This document shows, piece by piece, positions 26,223 through 34,751 of a DNA stretch of 64,000 nucleotides. Position 1 is the first letter of the stretch. Every line of letters begins with the position of its first letter. A program made the position numbers and the translations under genes. This DNA is from LZORAL124-50-18 sp051208045. Lineage in GTDB: Bacteria; Pseudomonadota; Gammaproteobacteria; Pseudomonadales; Oleiphilaceae. The DNA lies in assembly GCA_051208045.1 (NCBI GenBank), contig JBPJFY010000002.1, forward strand, positions 62,001 through 126,000, written 5' to 3'. Below the pieces are notes generated by a model. It saw nothing but the letters and a program-made list of their open reading frames with translations, was not told the DNA's origin and did no database searches.

Positions 26223-28130
26223 CTATTCTAAATAAGTGTAGCCTTTCAGCCCCTCGGATACCTCGGACAGAATCAGATTCTTGTCTTCTTCATTGAGCGT
26301 GGTTTGTTGCAACGTCGACTGGAAAGACACGATCAACTGTTCGGGTTCAAACTTCACATACCGCAGCACGTCGTCGACTTTGTCCCCCCGAATGGGATTC
26401 TTCAGTTCGTGCTGACCCTCCTTTGTCATCACCACATCCACCGAGTTGGTGTCACCAAACAAGTTGTGCATATCGCCCAGAATCTCCTGGTACGCGCCGG
26501 TCAAAAAGAAACCTAACAGGTATGGTTTGTCCGCAGGTGCTTCCGGAAGGGGGAGCGTGGTTTCCACACCTTGCTCATCCACATACAGGTCGATACGGCC
26601 ATCCGAATCACAGGTGACATCCTGGAGCACCGCGCGTCGTGTGATGGGCAGGTGCAGATTTTGTAATGGCAGAATCGGGAAAATCTGATCAATGCCCCAC
26701 ACGTCGGGGAGCGATTGAAACAATGACAGGTTCACAAACAGTTTGTCGGCCAGCTTTTCGTTCAGCTCGTCCATGACCTCGCGATGCGCGCGGACTTCTT
26801 TCGACAGGGAATCCCGTACAAGCACACAGATGGCCTGATAAATCCGTTCCGCCTGTGCTTTTTGAGTGAGCGTGAGCGTGCCATGATTAAACATCATGTT
26901 CACATCGTTGATGGTGTGCGCAGCCTCGTGATAAATCTCCACAATCGCACGCTTACTGTTCCGGTTCGCCAGGATCTCATAGTCACTCCAGAGTCCATGC
27001 AGTGGTGCGGGCGCGCTTTCCTGCGGGGCTACCAGGTCTCCCGGTTCGACGCATTCCCGGTCAATCACATTGGTGACCAGGACCGCATGGTGTGCGGTTA
27101 ATGCCCGGCCACTTTCACTGATAATGTTCGGGTGAGGTGCGCCGGTCGCTTCGCATTCTTCCCGCATTGCGTGCACGACGTTATAGGCATATTCTGCAAG
27201 GCTGTAGTTTACCGAGCAGCTGGAGCGGGAGCGCGTGCCTTCATAGTCAATGCCCAGACCGCCCCCGATATCCACGGTGTCGATGGGCACGCCCAGTGTG
27301 CGCAGTTGACTGTAGTAGCGTGCGCATTCGCGCAGCCCGCTTTGAATGTCCCGGATATTGCCAATCTGCGAGCCCAGGTGAAAGTGCAGCAGCTCCAGAC
27401 AATGCAGTGATCCGGCTTCTTTCAGCGTTTTGACCGCCTTCAGCAACTGGGTGGAGGACAGCCCAAACTTGGATTTTTCGCCACCGGTATTTTGCCAGTT
27501 GCCTTTGCCTATACTGGAGAGACGTACGCGCACCCCAAGCCTTGGCGTGACATTGAGCTTTTTGGCCTCCTCCAGCACGATGGGGAGTTCGCCGGCTTTT
27601 TCCACCACCAGGTAAACCCGATAGCCCATTTTCAAGCCCATTAATGCCAGTCGAATGTACTCCCGATCCTTGTAGCCATTACAGACGATCACGGAATTCG
27701 CATGGCGTGACAGTGCCAGCACCGCCAGCAACTCCGGTTTGCTTCCCGCTTCCAGGCCGATTTGCCGGTTATCTGACGCGGGCTGTGTCGAAATGATCTC
27801 TTCCACCACGCGGCGCTGCTGATTGACCTTGATCGGGTAGACGACCGAATACTTGCCTTCGTAGCTTTGCTGGCTGATCACCTCATTGAAGGCGGCGCAC
27901 AACGAATTGACCCGGTCATGCAGGATCTCGCTGAATCGAATAAGCACCGGGAGACTCAGGCCGGCCTGCTCGATCTCTTCGACAAGTCGCGGTAAGTTCA
28001 GCGTCAACTGATCCTGCTTTCGATGAGGTCGTATCACGACATCGCCTTCACTGTCGATATCGATGTAGTCTTCACCCCAGTAGGGTATGTTGTACTTGTT
28101 GCGGGCCTTTCGGTAGAGCGGTATGGTCAT
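26223..28130 (-). CDS. speA: Biosynthetic arginine decarboxylase
   Basis: The 635-residue PLP enzyme converts arginine to agmatine, the first step of the agmatine route to putrescine. The start is MTIPLYRKARNKYNIPYWG, the usual family N-terminus; a start 28 codons earlier lacks conservation. Visible features are the PLP Lys segment SVVYPIKVNQQRRVVEEI, the HFHLGSQIGNIRDIQSG loop, VDIGGGLGIDYEGTRSRSSCS and the C-terminal ADKPYLLGFFLTGAYQEILGD with its substrate-binding residues. The length is normal. It is divergent from the spermidine synthase gene, so both polyamine genes share one 180-base control region. Confidence 0.95.
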   Translation of the reverse strand: MTIPLYRKARNKYNIPYWGEDYIDIDSEGDVVIRPHRKQDQLTLNLPRLVEEIEQAGLSLPVLIRFSEILHDRVNSLCAAFNEVISQQSYEGKYSVVYPIKVNQQRRVVEEIISTQPASDNRQIGLEAGSKPELLAVLALSRHANSVIVCNGYKDREYIRLALMGLKMGYRVYLVVEKAGELPIVLEEAKKLNVTPRLGVRVRLSSIGKGNWQNTGGEKSKFGLSSTQLLKAVKTLKEAGSLHCLELLHFHLGSQIGNIRDIQSGLRECARYYSQLRTLGVPIDTVDIGGGLGIDYEGTRSRSSCSVNYSLAEYAYNVVHAMREECEATGAPHPNIISESGRALTAHHAVLVTNVIDRECVEPGDLVAPQESAPAPLHGLWSDYEILANRNSKRAIVEIYHEAAHTINDVNMMFNHGTLTLTQKAQAERIYQAICVLVRDSLSKEVRAHREVMDELNEKLADKLFVNLSLFQSLPDVWGIDQIFPILPLQNLHLPITRRAVLQDVTCDSDGRIDLYVDEQGVETTLPLPEAPADKPYLLGFFLTGAYQEILGDMHNLFGDTNSVDVVMTKEGQHELKNPIRGDKVDDVLRYVKFEPEQLIVSFQSTLQQTTLNEEDKNLILSEVSEGLKGYTYLE

Positions 28131-28310
28131 GAATGGTTCATTCCCGTGGTCAATGAGATGAGAAGGGCTGATTTTCAAACTGCGTATTTTCGGACAATCC
28201 CTCAAAGAGTACAATTGCCAGTTTTCGCGCCAGATGTGTTAAGGTCTGGCTCGGTTTACAGTTTAAGCAAAATTTTCTCAATCAGCGACACGAAATTGGA
28301 GGCACAGGCC

Positions 28311-29168
28311 ATGACAAGCGCCGAGGGTAATTGGTTCACGGAACGATTTCAGGATCAGGGGACGGCATTCGGATTGGAAATCACCGAAAAATTGCACGAA
28401 GAGCAAAGCCAGTACCAGCATCTGGAAATCTATCAGACAAAAACCTTTGGTCACCTGATGGTGATCGATGGCTGTGTGATGCTGACCGACCGGGATAACT
28501 TTCTCTATCATGAAATGATGTCGCATCCAGCGCTCTTTACGCACAAGGATCCGAAAAAAGTGGTCGTTATTGGCGGTGGCGACTGCGGCACCCTGAAGGA
28601 AGTGTTAAAGCACCCGGGTGTCGAAGAGGTGTGGCAAGTGGAAATTGACGAGCGGGTCACCCGCCTTGCCGAGCAGTATTTCCCGGGTTTGTGTTCCTCC
28701 AACACAGATCCCCGTGCAAACTTTTTCTTTGGTGATGGCATTAAGTGGGTGGCGGACGCTGTGCCGGACTCCATTGATGTGATCATTATCGACTCGACTG
28801 ACCCGGTGGGGCCTGCGGAAGGTTTGTTTGCAACCGATTTTTATCGCAATTGCTTTGTCGCGCTGAAAGAGGGGGGCATTGTGGTACAGCAAAGCGAATC
28901 GCCGCTGTTGCATGCTGATACGATCATCAAAAAAATTCATCAGGACATGAAGCATGTCGGCTTCGCAGAAGTGAAAACGCTGCCTTTCCCACAGCCGGTT
29001 TATCCCACAGGCTGGTGGAGCGCAACCATGGCGCGCAAGAATGCCGAATTGGGTTATTTCCGGGAAGAAGATGTGGAAAGTCGACCCTTCGTAACGCGTT
29101 ACTACAACAAAGAGATCCATCAGGCGGCACTGGCCACACCGGAATTCATGAAGAAAGTGCTGGCTTAG
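28311..29168 (+). CDS. speE: Spermidine synthase (polyamine aminopropyltransferase)
   Basis: The 285-residue enzyme transfers aminopropyl from decarboxylated SAM to putrescine. ATG 28311 is preceded by TTGGAGG (28297-28303). Motifs are FGHLMVIDGCVMLTDRDNF, KVVVIGGGDCGTLKEVLKH, VEIDERVTRLAEQYFP, IIIDSTDPVGPAEGLF with the catalytic Asp region, and FPQPVYPTGWWS. The length is as in E. coli. It is divergent from speA, which supports a joint polyamine role. Confidence 0.95.
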   Translation: MTSAEGNWFTERFQDQGTAFGLEITEKLHEEQSQYQHLEIYQTKTFGHLMVIDGCVMLTDRDNFLYHEMMSHPALFTHKDPKKVVVIGGGDCGTLKEVLKHPGVEEVWQVEIDERVTRLAEQYFPGLCSSNTDPRANFFFGDGIKWVADAVPDSIDVIIIDSTDPVGPAEGLFATDFYRNCFVALKEGGIVVQQSESPLLHADTIIKKIHQDMKHVGFAEVKTLPFPQPVYPTGWWSATMARKNAELGYFREEDVESRPFVTRYYNKEIHQAALATPEFMKKVLA

Positions 29169-29231
29169 AAGTGGATAAAAAATGAACAGTTATGCTACGC
29201 TAAAGAGGAAGTCACTCAGGAGTAGGTAGTT

Positions 29232-29432
29232 ATGTCTGTTCGTTCCGGTGAAGGTGAGAAAACCTGGTTTCGTGCCGACCGGTTTTTTCATATCAATGAT
29301 AAGTGGTTCTTTTTTACGCGGGAAAACACCCAGGAAGGCCCCTTTTTTTCGAAGCGCGAGGCCGAGATGGAGCTGATGCTTTATCTCCGTCATGCGAACG
29401 ATGATCTCTATTCGCGGTCATCGTCCCACTAG
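29232..29432 (+). CDS. DUF6316 family small protein
   Basis: The 66-residue protein reads SGEGEKTWFRADRFFHINDK then WFFFTRENTQEGPFFSKREAEMEL. This pattern (RxDRFF, W(Y/F)FxTRE, GPFxxxxEAE) is one I associate with a small conserved family of gammaproteobacteria, DUF6316. It has no signal peptide or membrane segment. AGGAGTAGG precedes the start. It follows speE by 63 bases and is closed by a strong terminator. Function unknown. Confidence 0.7.
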   Translation: MSVRSGEGEKTWFRADRFFHINDKWFFFTRENTQEGPFFSKREAEMELMLYLRHANDDLYSRSSSH

Positions 29433-29468
29433 TTGTTCATTTATTAACTGAATCATGCCCATAAAAAA

Positions 29469-29490
29469 AGCGCCCGGTTGGGCGCTTTTT
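29469..29490. terminator. Rho-independent terminator, probably bidirectional
   Basis: The stem agcgccc/gggcgct (29469-29475 with 29480-29486) has loop ggtt, is followed by T4-5 on the plus strand and preceded by A7 (T7 on the minus strand). It separates the rightward small gene from the leftward amtB gene. Confidence 0.88.
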
Positions 29491-29505
29491 GTTCTACCAG
29501 AGGTC

Positions 29506-30771
29506 TTACTTGTTGCAGAACTCGGGGTACGCTTCCATACCACATTCTGACAAGTCCACACCTTCGTACTCTTCTTCTTCGCTGACGCGGATGCCCATCA
29601 CGGCTTTCAGGATGCCCCATACGATCAGGGAAGTGACGAATACCCAGGCGAAGATGGTGATGGCACCGATGATCTGGCCAGAGAAAGATACGTCACCATT
29701 GGTGATCGGTACCAGCAACAGACCCAGCAGACCACACACACCGTGCACTGAGATCGCACCCACAGGATCATCAATCTTCAATTTGTCCAGCGTGATGATG
29801 CTGAATACCACCAGTACGCCGCCGATTGCGCCGAAGAATGTCGCTTGCAGTGCGCTTGGCGTAGAAGGTTCTGCCGTGATCGCAACCAGGCCGGCCAGTG
29901 CGCCGTTCAACAGCATGGTCAAGTCCGCCTTACCAAACAGTACGCGCGCTGTGATCAGGGCTGCAATCGCACCACCCGCCGCAGCAGCGTTGGTGTTCAG
30001 GAATACCATCGCAACAGAGTTTGCGTTACCGATATCACCCAGCTTCAATACTGAGCCACCGTTGAAACCGAACCAGCCCATCCACAGGATGAATGTACCC
30101 AGCGTCGCCAGGGGCAGGTTGGCACCAGGAATGGCGTTCACCTGGCCGTTAGCGCCGTATTTGCCCTTACGTGCACCCAGCAGCAGTACGCCCGCCAGAG
30201 CCGCAGCAGCACCTGCCATGTGTACGATGCCGGAACCCGCAAAATCAGAGAAGCCCAGGTCACCCAGTGTGTACATGCCGAAGACAGCACCACCGCCCCA
30301 GGTCCAGTTGCCTTCCATCGGGTAGATAAAACCGGTCATCACGACGGCAAACGCCAGGAATGCCCACAGCTTCATACGCTCGGCGACGGCACCAGACACG
30401 ATGGACATGGCCGTTGCTACGAATACTACCTGGAAGAAGAAGTCTGAAGCGCCGGAGTAAATCGCACCGCCTTCGAAGCCATCTTCACGACCTGCGAAGC
30501 TGGTCAGTGTTTCGGCAACGTCCACAGACTCAATGCCGGAAAGGAAGGTTGAGCCACCGTACATGATCGCGTAACCGCAGACCAGATACATGATGCAGGA
30601 TACCGCGAACAGCGCGACGTTTTTCGTCAGAATTTCAGTGGTGTTCTTGGCGCGTACCAGGCCTGCTTCCAGCATGGCAAAGCCGGCTGCCATCCACATG
30701 ACCAGTGCTCCACACACCAGAAAATAAAAGGTATCTATTGCATACTGCAAATGAAAAATGTTCTGTTCCAT
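29506..30771 (-). CDS. amtB: Ammonium transporter AmtB
   Basis: The 421-residue protein has about 11 membrane segments. Signatures are MWMAAGFAMLEAGLVRAKN in the first helix, the first pore His in SDFAGSGIVHMAGAAAALAG, LGTFILWMGWFGFNGGS, and the second pore His in AISVHGVCGLLGLL. No cleaved signal peptide is obvious. It conducts ammonium/ammonia across the inner membrane and is blocked by GlnK when nitrogen is ample. It lies 84 bases downstream of glnK on the same strand, the usual glnK-amtB operon, under the sigma-54 promoter described below. Confidence 0.95.
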   Translation of the reverse strand: MEQNIFHLQYAIDTFYFLVCGALVMWMAAGFAMLEAGLVRAKNTTEILTKNVALFAVSCIMYLVCGYAIMYGGSTFLSGIESVDVAETLTSFAGREDGFEGGAIYSGASDFFFQVVFVATAMSIVSGAVAERMKLWAFLAFAVVMTGFIYPMEGNWTWGGGAVFGMYTLGDLGFSDFAGSGIVHMAGAAAALAGVLLLGARKGKYGANGQVNAIPGANLPLATLGTFILWMGWFGFNGGSVLKLGDIGNANSVAMVFLNTNAAAAGGAIAALITARVLFGKADLTMLLNGALAGLVAITAEPSTPSALQATFFGAIGGVLVVFSIITLDKLKIDDPVGAISVHGVCGLLGLLLVPITNGDVSFSGQIIGAITIFAWVFVTSLIVWGILKAVMGIRVSEEEEYEGVDLSECGMEAYPEFCNK

Positions 30772-30855
30772 TTTAAGCCCTCCGCACTAGGCTTTATTGT
30801 TGGATAATGAGATATCGTGCTTAATTAGATATCGTTTTTAGTCGTAATCGTGAAA

Positions 30856-31194
30856 TTAGATGGCGTCTTTGTCAGTCTCGCCGGTTCTGATTCGAATGGC
30901 CTGCTCAAGATTGGTGACAAAAATCTTGCCGTCACCGATTTTGCCGGTATTCGCCGCTTTCGTGATGGACTCGATGACCTGGTCCAGCAGTTCATCAGAA
31001 ATCGCTACTTCCAGCTTAACCTTGGGCAGAAAGTCAACAACGTATTCTGCACCACGGTACAGTTCGGTGTGTCCTTTCTGGCGGCCAAAGCCTTTGACTT
31101 CTGTCACGGTAACGCCCTGAACGCCAATTTCGGAAAGCGCTTCGCGAACGTCGTCCAACTTGAAGGGCTTGATAATGGCAGTAACCAGTTTCAT
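30856..31194 (-). CDS. glnK: PII nitrogen regulatory protein GlnK
   Basis: The 112-residue trimeric PII signal protein begins MKLVTAIIKPFKLDDVREAL. The T-loop has GHTELYRGAEYVVDFLPKVK with Tyr51, the uridylylation site, and the C-terminal part has GDGKIFVTNLEQAIRIRTGE. It reports nitrogen state and plugs AmtB. The gene position before amtB and a sigma-54-type promoter with an upstream NtrC-like site make glnK more likely than glnB. Confidence 0.93.
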   Translation of the reverse strand: MKLVTAIIKPFKLDDVREALSEIGVQGVTVTEVKGFGRQKGHTELYRGAEYVVDFLPKVKLEVAISDELLDQVIESITKAANTGKIGDGKIFVTNLEQAIRIRTGETDKDAI

Positions 31195-31295
31195 GTGTGT
31201 TCTCCTTAAATGCCCGTATGAGTCTGTTTGATTGTGATTAACGAGTGAGCTTTAAATACGCACAATAAAAAGTGTGCGGATTTTGTGCGTGTTAA

Positions 31296-31311
31296 AGCAG
31301 TCACCGTGCCA
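31296..31311 (-). promoter_or_regulatory. Sigma-54 promoter of glnK-amtB
   Basis: On the minus strand the sequence is TGGCACGGTGACTGCT, with GG and GC elements 12 bases apart as required for the -24/-12 pair. It lies about 105 bases upstream of the glnK start. A hairpin cgcaca/gtgtgcg (31259-31278) sits in the expected leader. Confidence 0.82.
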
Positions 31312-31394
31312 ATCGTGTAAATATCAATAAATACAAACAGATATCCAAAAAAAGGATCTGTATTTGATCCATGGAGGCACAATTATAGCGCATC

Positions 31395-31422
31395 GCACCA
31401 AATAGTGAACAAAAATGGTGCA
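31395..31422 (-). promoter_or_regulatory. Probable NtrC enhancer sites
   Basis: The arms gcacca (31395-31400) and tggtgc (31416-31421) are perfect inverted copies. The right part, TGAACAAAAATGGTGCA (31406-31422), fits the NtrC dyad TGCACC-N5-GGTGCA at most positions. It lies about 95-125 bases upstream of the sigma-54 element, the usual enhancer distance. It is inferred from pattern only. Confidence 0.6.
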
Positions 31423-31566
31423 ATGCGCCGGGTTGGGTCGAAGGATGGGGGGGCATGGTGGGGTAGGGGTAGATGATGAGTGCATCATCCGCAGGTCGAA
31501 TTCAGGAACAGTAGGCGGATCGAAGTGGCTTTGGTAGACTAGCGCAACTATTGAAGGAGTCCATTT

Positions 31567-31818
31567 ATGTTGAAACCCCATGAACTCATTGCAACCATAC
31601 ACGAACAGGTCGGGCAGTTGCTGCCGGATGTTGCCAAACAGGCGCAGGAAGATGTACAGGAGAATGTGAAAATGGCGCTGTCATCGGTGCTGGCCAAGCT
31701 GGACCTGGTCACTCGGGAAGAGTTTGAGGTGCAGCAGGAAGTGCTGAAAAGAACGCGCGAGAAAGTCGATTTGCTGGAAAAGCAGCTGGCAGCGCTGGAG
31801 GCTAAGGCGAAGCTTTAA
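31567..31818 (+). CDS. ubiK: Ubiquinone biosynthesis accessory factor UbiK
   Basis: The 83-residue protein, mostly helical with a C-terminal coiled coil (EVLKRTREKVDLLEKQLAALEAK), matches the UbiK (YqiC, BMFP) family that supports aerobic ubiquinone assembly with UbiJ. The start follows a TGAAGGAGT site. It is divergent from glnK and 78 bases upstream of the comM/yifB gene; ubiK, comM and glnK-amtB neighbouring each other is common in gammaproteobacteria, which supports the call. Confidence 0.9.
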   Translation: MLKPHELIATIHEQVGQLLPDVAKQAQEDVQENVKMALSSVLAKLDLVTREEFEVQQEVLKRTREKVDLLEKQLAALEAKAKL

Positions 31819-31899
31819 ATCCGTGTACGTTTGTGTCGATCCATAAGGTAACCGGCTGCACCTGAATAAAACAGCAGCCCATAAATCCAGGGAAGGATG

Positions 31900-33471
31900 A
31901 TGTCTTTATCTATCGTTTATACTCGAGCCCAGCTCGGAATCTCTGCACCACTAGTGACCGTCGAAGTGCATCTGGCGAATGGTTTGCCCGGATTGTCGAT
32001 CGTCGGATTGCCGGAAGCCACGGTAAAAGAAAGTAAAGACCGGGTGCGCAGCGCTTTGCTGAATTCCGGTTTTGAGTTTCCTGCACGGAAAATTACGGTG
32101 AACCTTGCGCCGGCGGATTTACCCAAATCCGGTGGACGATATGACCTGGCGATTGCGATGGGGATATTGGCGGCGTCCGGACAGGTGCCGTCGACTGCCG
32201 TTGAAAACGCTGAATTTGTCGGAGAGCTGGCGCTGTCGGGCACGGTTCGGCCCGTGTCGGGGATTATTGCGACGGCCCTTGCCTGCGATCAGGCTGGGCG
32301 AGACCTTGTACTGCCGTCGGAGAGCGTGAGTGAGGCAGCATTAACCGGATGCCCAAGACTGGTGCCCGTTGACTCATTGATTCGCGTCTGCGCCCTGCTG
32401 GCGAAGGAGCGTGGCCAGGCGTACGCTACAACCGAGTTGTCGCGTGAGGTGGGCGAAGTGGCCTATCCGGATTTTGGTGAAGTCCGCGGACAGCATCATG
32501 CCAAGCGCGCCATGGAGGTGGCTGCGGCTGGCGGGCATCACATCTTGCTTTATGGGCCGCCAGGCACGGGAAAAACCATGCTTGCTTCTCGGTTGCCCGG
32601 AATTATGCCGCCACTGAGTCGGGCGGAATCGCTGGAAGTGGCTTCAGTACATTCGGTGTCGGGTAAGACCCCGGTCAGTGATGCCTGGCAGCGACGACCT
32701 TTTCGGCAGCCCCATCATAGTGCGTCGGGAGCTGCGCTGGTGGGCGGCGGTACAGTGCCAAAACCGGGAGAAATCTCTCTCGCGCATCATGGTGTGCTCT
32801 TTCTGGATGAGTTGCCGGAGTTCGACCGGAAGGTGCTGGAAGTGATGCGAGAGCCGCTGGAATCCGGAGAAATTGTGATTTCCAGGGCCGCCGGAAGCTT
32901 GTTTTTTCCGGCACGCTTCCAGTTGGTCGCGGCGATGAATCCCTGTCCCTGTGGCTATTTGGGGCATCCTGAGATCAATTGCACTGACAGTACCGCACAA
33001 ATTGAGCGGTACCGGAACAAGTTATCGGGTCCGTTATTGGACCGGTTTGACCTGCAAGTAGAGGTTTCGGCGCAGAAAGCGCAGGTGTTGACGCGTCCGT
33101 TGGTTGCATCGGAGGGCATGGTTGGGCAAGGTGAGCGCAGTCTGACCGGTGGTGGTATGGCGGAAGAATCGAGCGACACCATTCGGTCCAGAGTGGCTCT
33201 GGCCAGGCAGCGCCAGCAATCGCGAGGCGCGCTTAATTCAACGTTGGCCGGCCGGGATCTGGAACGACACTGTCGTCTGGATGCCGCCTCGGTTCGAATG
33301 CTGGAAATGGCCGTGACTCGATTACGAATGTCGGCTCGGGGAATTCATAAGGTGATGCGTGTCGCACGAACCATTGCAGATCTGGCTGACTCGGTACAGG
33401 TCGAGCAAGCCCATGTTTCCGAGGCGCTGGGTTATCGTAAATATGAACGCATGGCGCAATCGCAAGGTTGA
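31900..33471 (+). CDS. comM: ComM/YifB family Mg-chelatase-like AAA+ ATPase
   Basis: The protein is about 523 residues and begins MSLSIVYTRAQLGI; two adjacent ATG codons exist and the second is better spaced from AGGGA. The N-terminal Lon-S16-like domain (GLPGLSIVGLPEATVKESKDRVRSAL) is followed by an AAA+ module with Walker A GPPGTGKTMLASRLPG, Walker B VLFLDELPEFDRKVLE, and a C-terminal ChlI-like region. In naturally competent bacteria ComM is a hexameric helicase that extends homologous DNA during transformation; elsewhere it has general recombination roles. A C4-like metal-binding cluster CPCGYLGHPEINC is visible. Confidence 0.93.
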   Translation: MSLSIVYTRAQLGISAPLVTVEVHLANGLPGLSIVGLPEATVKESKDRVRSALLNSGFEFPARKITVNLAPADLPKSGGRYDLAIAMGILAASGQVPSTAVENAEFVGELALSGTVRPVSGIIATALACDQAGRDLVLPSESVSEAALTGCPRLVPVDSLIRVCALLAKERGQAYATTELSREVGEVAYPDFGEVRGQHHAKRAMEVAAAGGHHILLYGPPGTGKTMLASRLPGIMPPLSRAESLEVASVHSVSGKTPVSDAWQRRPFRQPHHSASGAALVGGGTVPKPGEISLAHHGVLFLDELPEFDRKVLEVMREPLESGEIVISRAAGSLFFPARFQLVAAMNPCPCGYLGHPEINCTDSTAQIERYRNKLSGPLLDRFDLQVEVSAQKAQVLTRPLVASEGMVGQGERSLTGGGMAEESSDTIRSRVALARQRQQSRGALNSTLAGRDLERHCRLDAASVRMLEMAVTRLRMSARGIHKVMRVARTIADLADSVQVEQAHVSEALGYRKYERMAQSQG

Positions 33472-33510
33472 TCGGGAAGCGTCAATGGGATCGATCGTGA
33501 AGGACAGTTT

Positions 33511-34641
33511 GTGAAGGTTTTGCATGTTTACCGTACGGCTTTCCCGGATACGCAGGGTGGGCTGGAGGAAGTGATTCGGCAGATCTGTGTGGGAACGCAT
33601 GCGCTGGGTGTAGAAAATCGCGTCTTTTCCATGACCACACTACCCAATCCCTGGGTGGTGAATCTGGGCCATTCCCAGGTTCATCGCGTACAGCAACATC
33701 TGGAAGTGGCCTCCTGCAATATGGCGTTTCGCGGGTGGTCACAATTTCGAGCGCTGGTGGCGTGGGCAGATGTGGTCCACTACCACTTCCCTTGGCCGTT
33801 TGCCGATGTTTTGCACCTGGCCAATCGGGTGCAAAAACCTTCCTTGGTAACCTATCATTCGGACATCATTCGTCAGAAGCATTTATTAAAGCTCTATGAG
33901 CCGCTCATGCGTCAATTCTTGCGATCGGTCGATCTCCTGGTGGCTACCTCGCCCAACTATGCGGAAAGTAGCCCGGTGCTTCGCCAGTTTCAGTCGAAAG
34001 TATGCGTGATTCCTCTGGGTTTGGATGCCGAGAGTTATCCGGTGCTTGAGCAAGTGGCGTTGGCGCAGTATGCGGCGAGATGGGGTGAGTCGTTTTTTCT
34101 GTTTGTGGGGGTTTTGCGTTATTACAAAGGGTTGCATGTATTGCTGGACGCCGTCAAGTTGCTCGCGGACAGAGGCAAAACGCCTGCTTTCTATATTGCG
34201 GGCAAAGGGCCGGAAGCGGCTGCGTTGAAAGCGCAGGCAGACGCGCTGAAACTAAACAATGTGCACTTTCTTGGTTTTGTCTCTGACCGGGAAAAAGTTG
34301 CTTTGTATCGGTTGTGCAAAGCGGTGGTATTCCCCTCGCAGCTTCGCTCAGAGGCTTTTGGTGTGACCTTGCTAGAGGCTTCGATGCACGGTAAGCCGAT
34401 GATTTCCTGTGAGCTGGGGACGGGTACGTCGTTCGTGAATAAAAATAGAGAAACCGGGGTTGTGGTTGAGCCTGCAAATCCCTATATATTAGCGAATGCG
34501 ATTGAAAGCCTGGAAGACGATGGCCCGCGCACCCGGGAATATGGCCAAAACGCCGTGAAACGGTTTCATGCGATGTTTAGCGGAGCACGTATGAGTCGCA
34601 GCTATATAGAATGTTATCAGTCACTTGTGAAAAAAAGTTAA
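33511..34641 (+). CDS. Glycosyltransferase family 4
   Basis: The 376-residue cytoplasmic enzyme starts at GTG with GAAGGACAG upstream. It has the GT-B fold, with the N-terminal VYRTAFPDTQGGLEEVIRQI donor/acceptor loop, VHYHFPWPFADV, SLVTYHSDIIRQKHLLKLY, and the C-terminal nucleotide-sugar site FLFVGVLRYYKGLHVLLDAV and RSEAFGVTLLEASMHGKPM (E-x7-E type). Homologues resemble mannosyl- or WbaZ-like transferases of surface polysaccharide synthesis. It is separated from the secretion genes by a likely promoter at 34674-34702, but belongs to the same glycan-export neighbourhood. Sugar and linkage are unknown. Confidence 0.88.
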   Translation: MKVLHVYRTAFPDTQGGLEEVIRQICVGTHALGVENRVFSMTTLPNPWVVNLGHSQVHRVQQHLEVASCNMAFRGWSQFRALVAWADVVHYHFPWPFADVLHLANRVQKPSLVTYHSDIIRQKHLLKLYEPLMRQFLRSVDLLVATSPNYAESSPVLRQFQSKVCVIPLGLDAESYPVLEQVALAQYAARWGESFFLFVGVLRYYKGLHVLLDAVKLLADRGKTPAFYIAGKGPEAAALKAQADALKLNNVHFLGFVSDREKVALYRLCKAVVFPSQLRSEAFGVTLLEASMHGKPMISCELGTGTSFVNKNRETGVVVEPANPYILANAIESLEDDGPRTREYGQNAVKRFHAMFSGARMSRSYIECYQSLVKKS

Positions 34642-34673
34642 CGCAATAGTCTGTATAAAAAATAATCGCTTCG

Positions 34674-34702
34674 TTGCGCCTGCGGGGGGTTTATTGTAGA
34701 AT
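34674..34702 (+). promoter_or_regulatory. Sigma-70-like promoter before the type I secretion genes
   Basis: TTGCGC, a 17-base spacer and TAGAAT (five of six -10 positions) lie 50 bases upstream of the exporter gene. The -35 match is weak. Confidence 0.45.
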
Positions 34703-34751
34703 GCCTCGCCCTGAGTTTAGCTTGCGGGAAAATTTTCCACGCGAAATGTAG

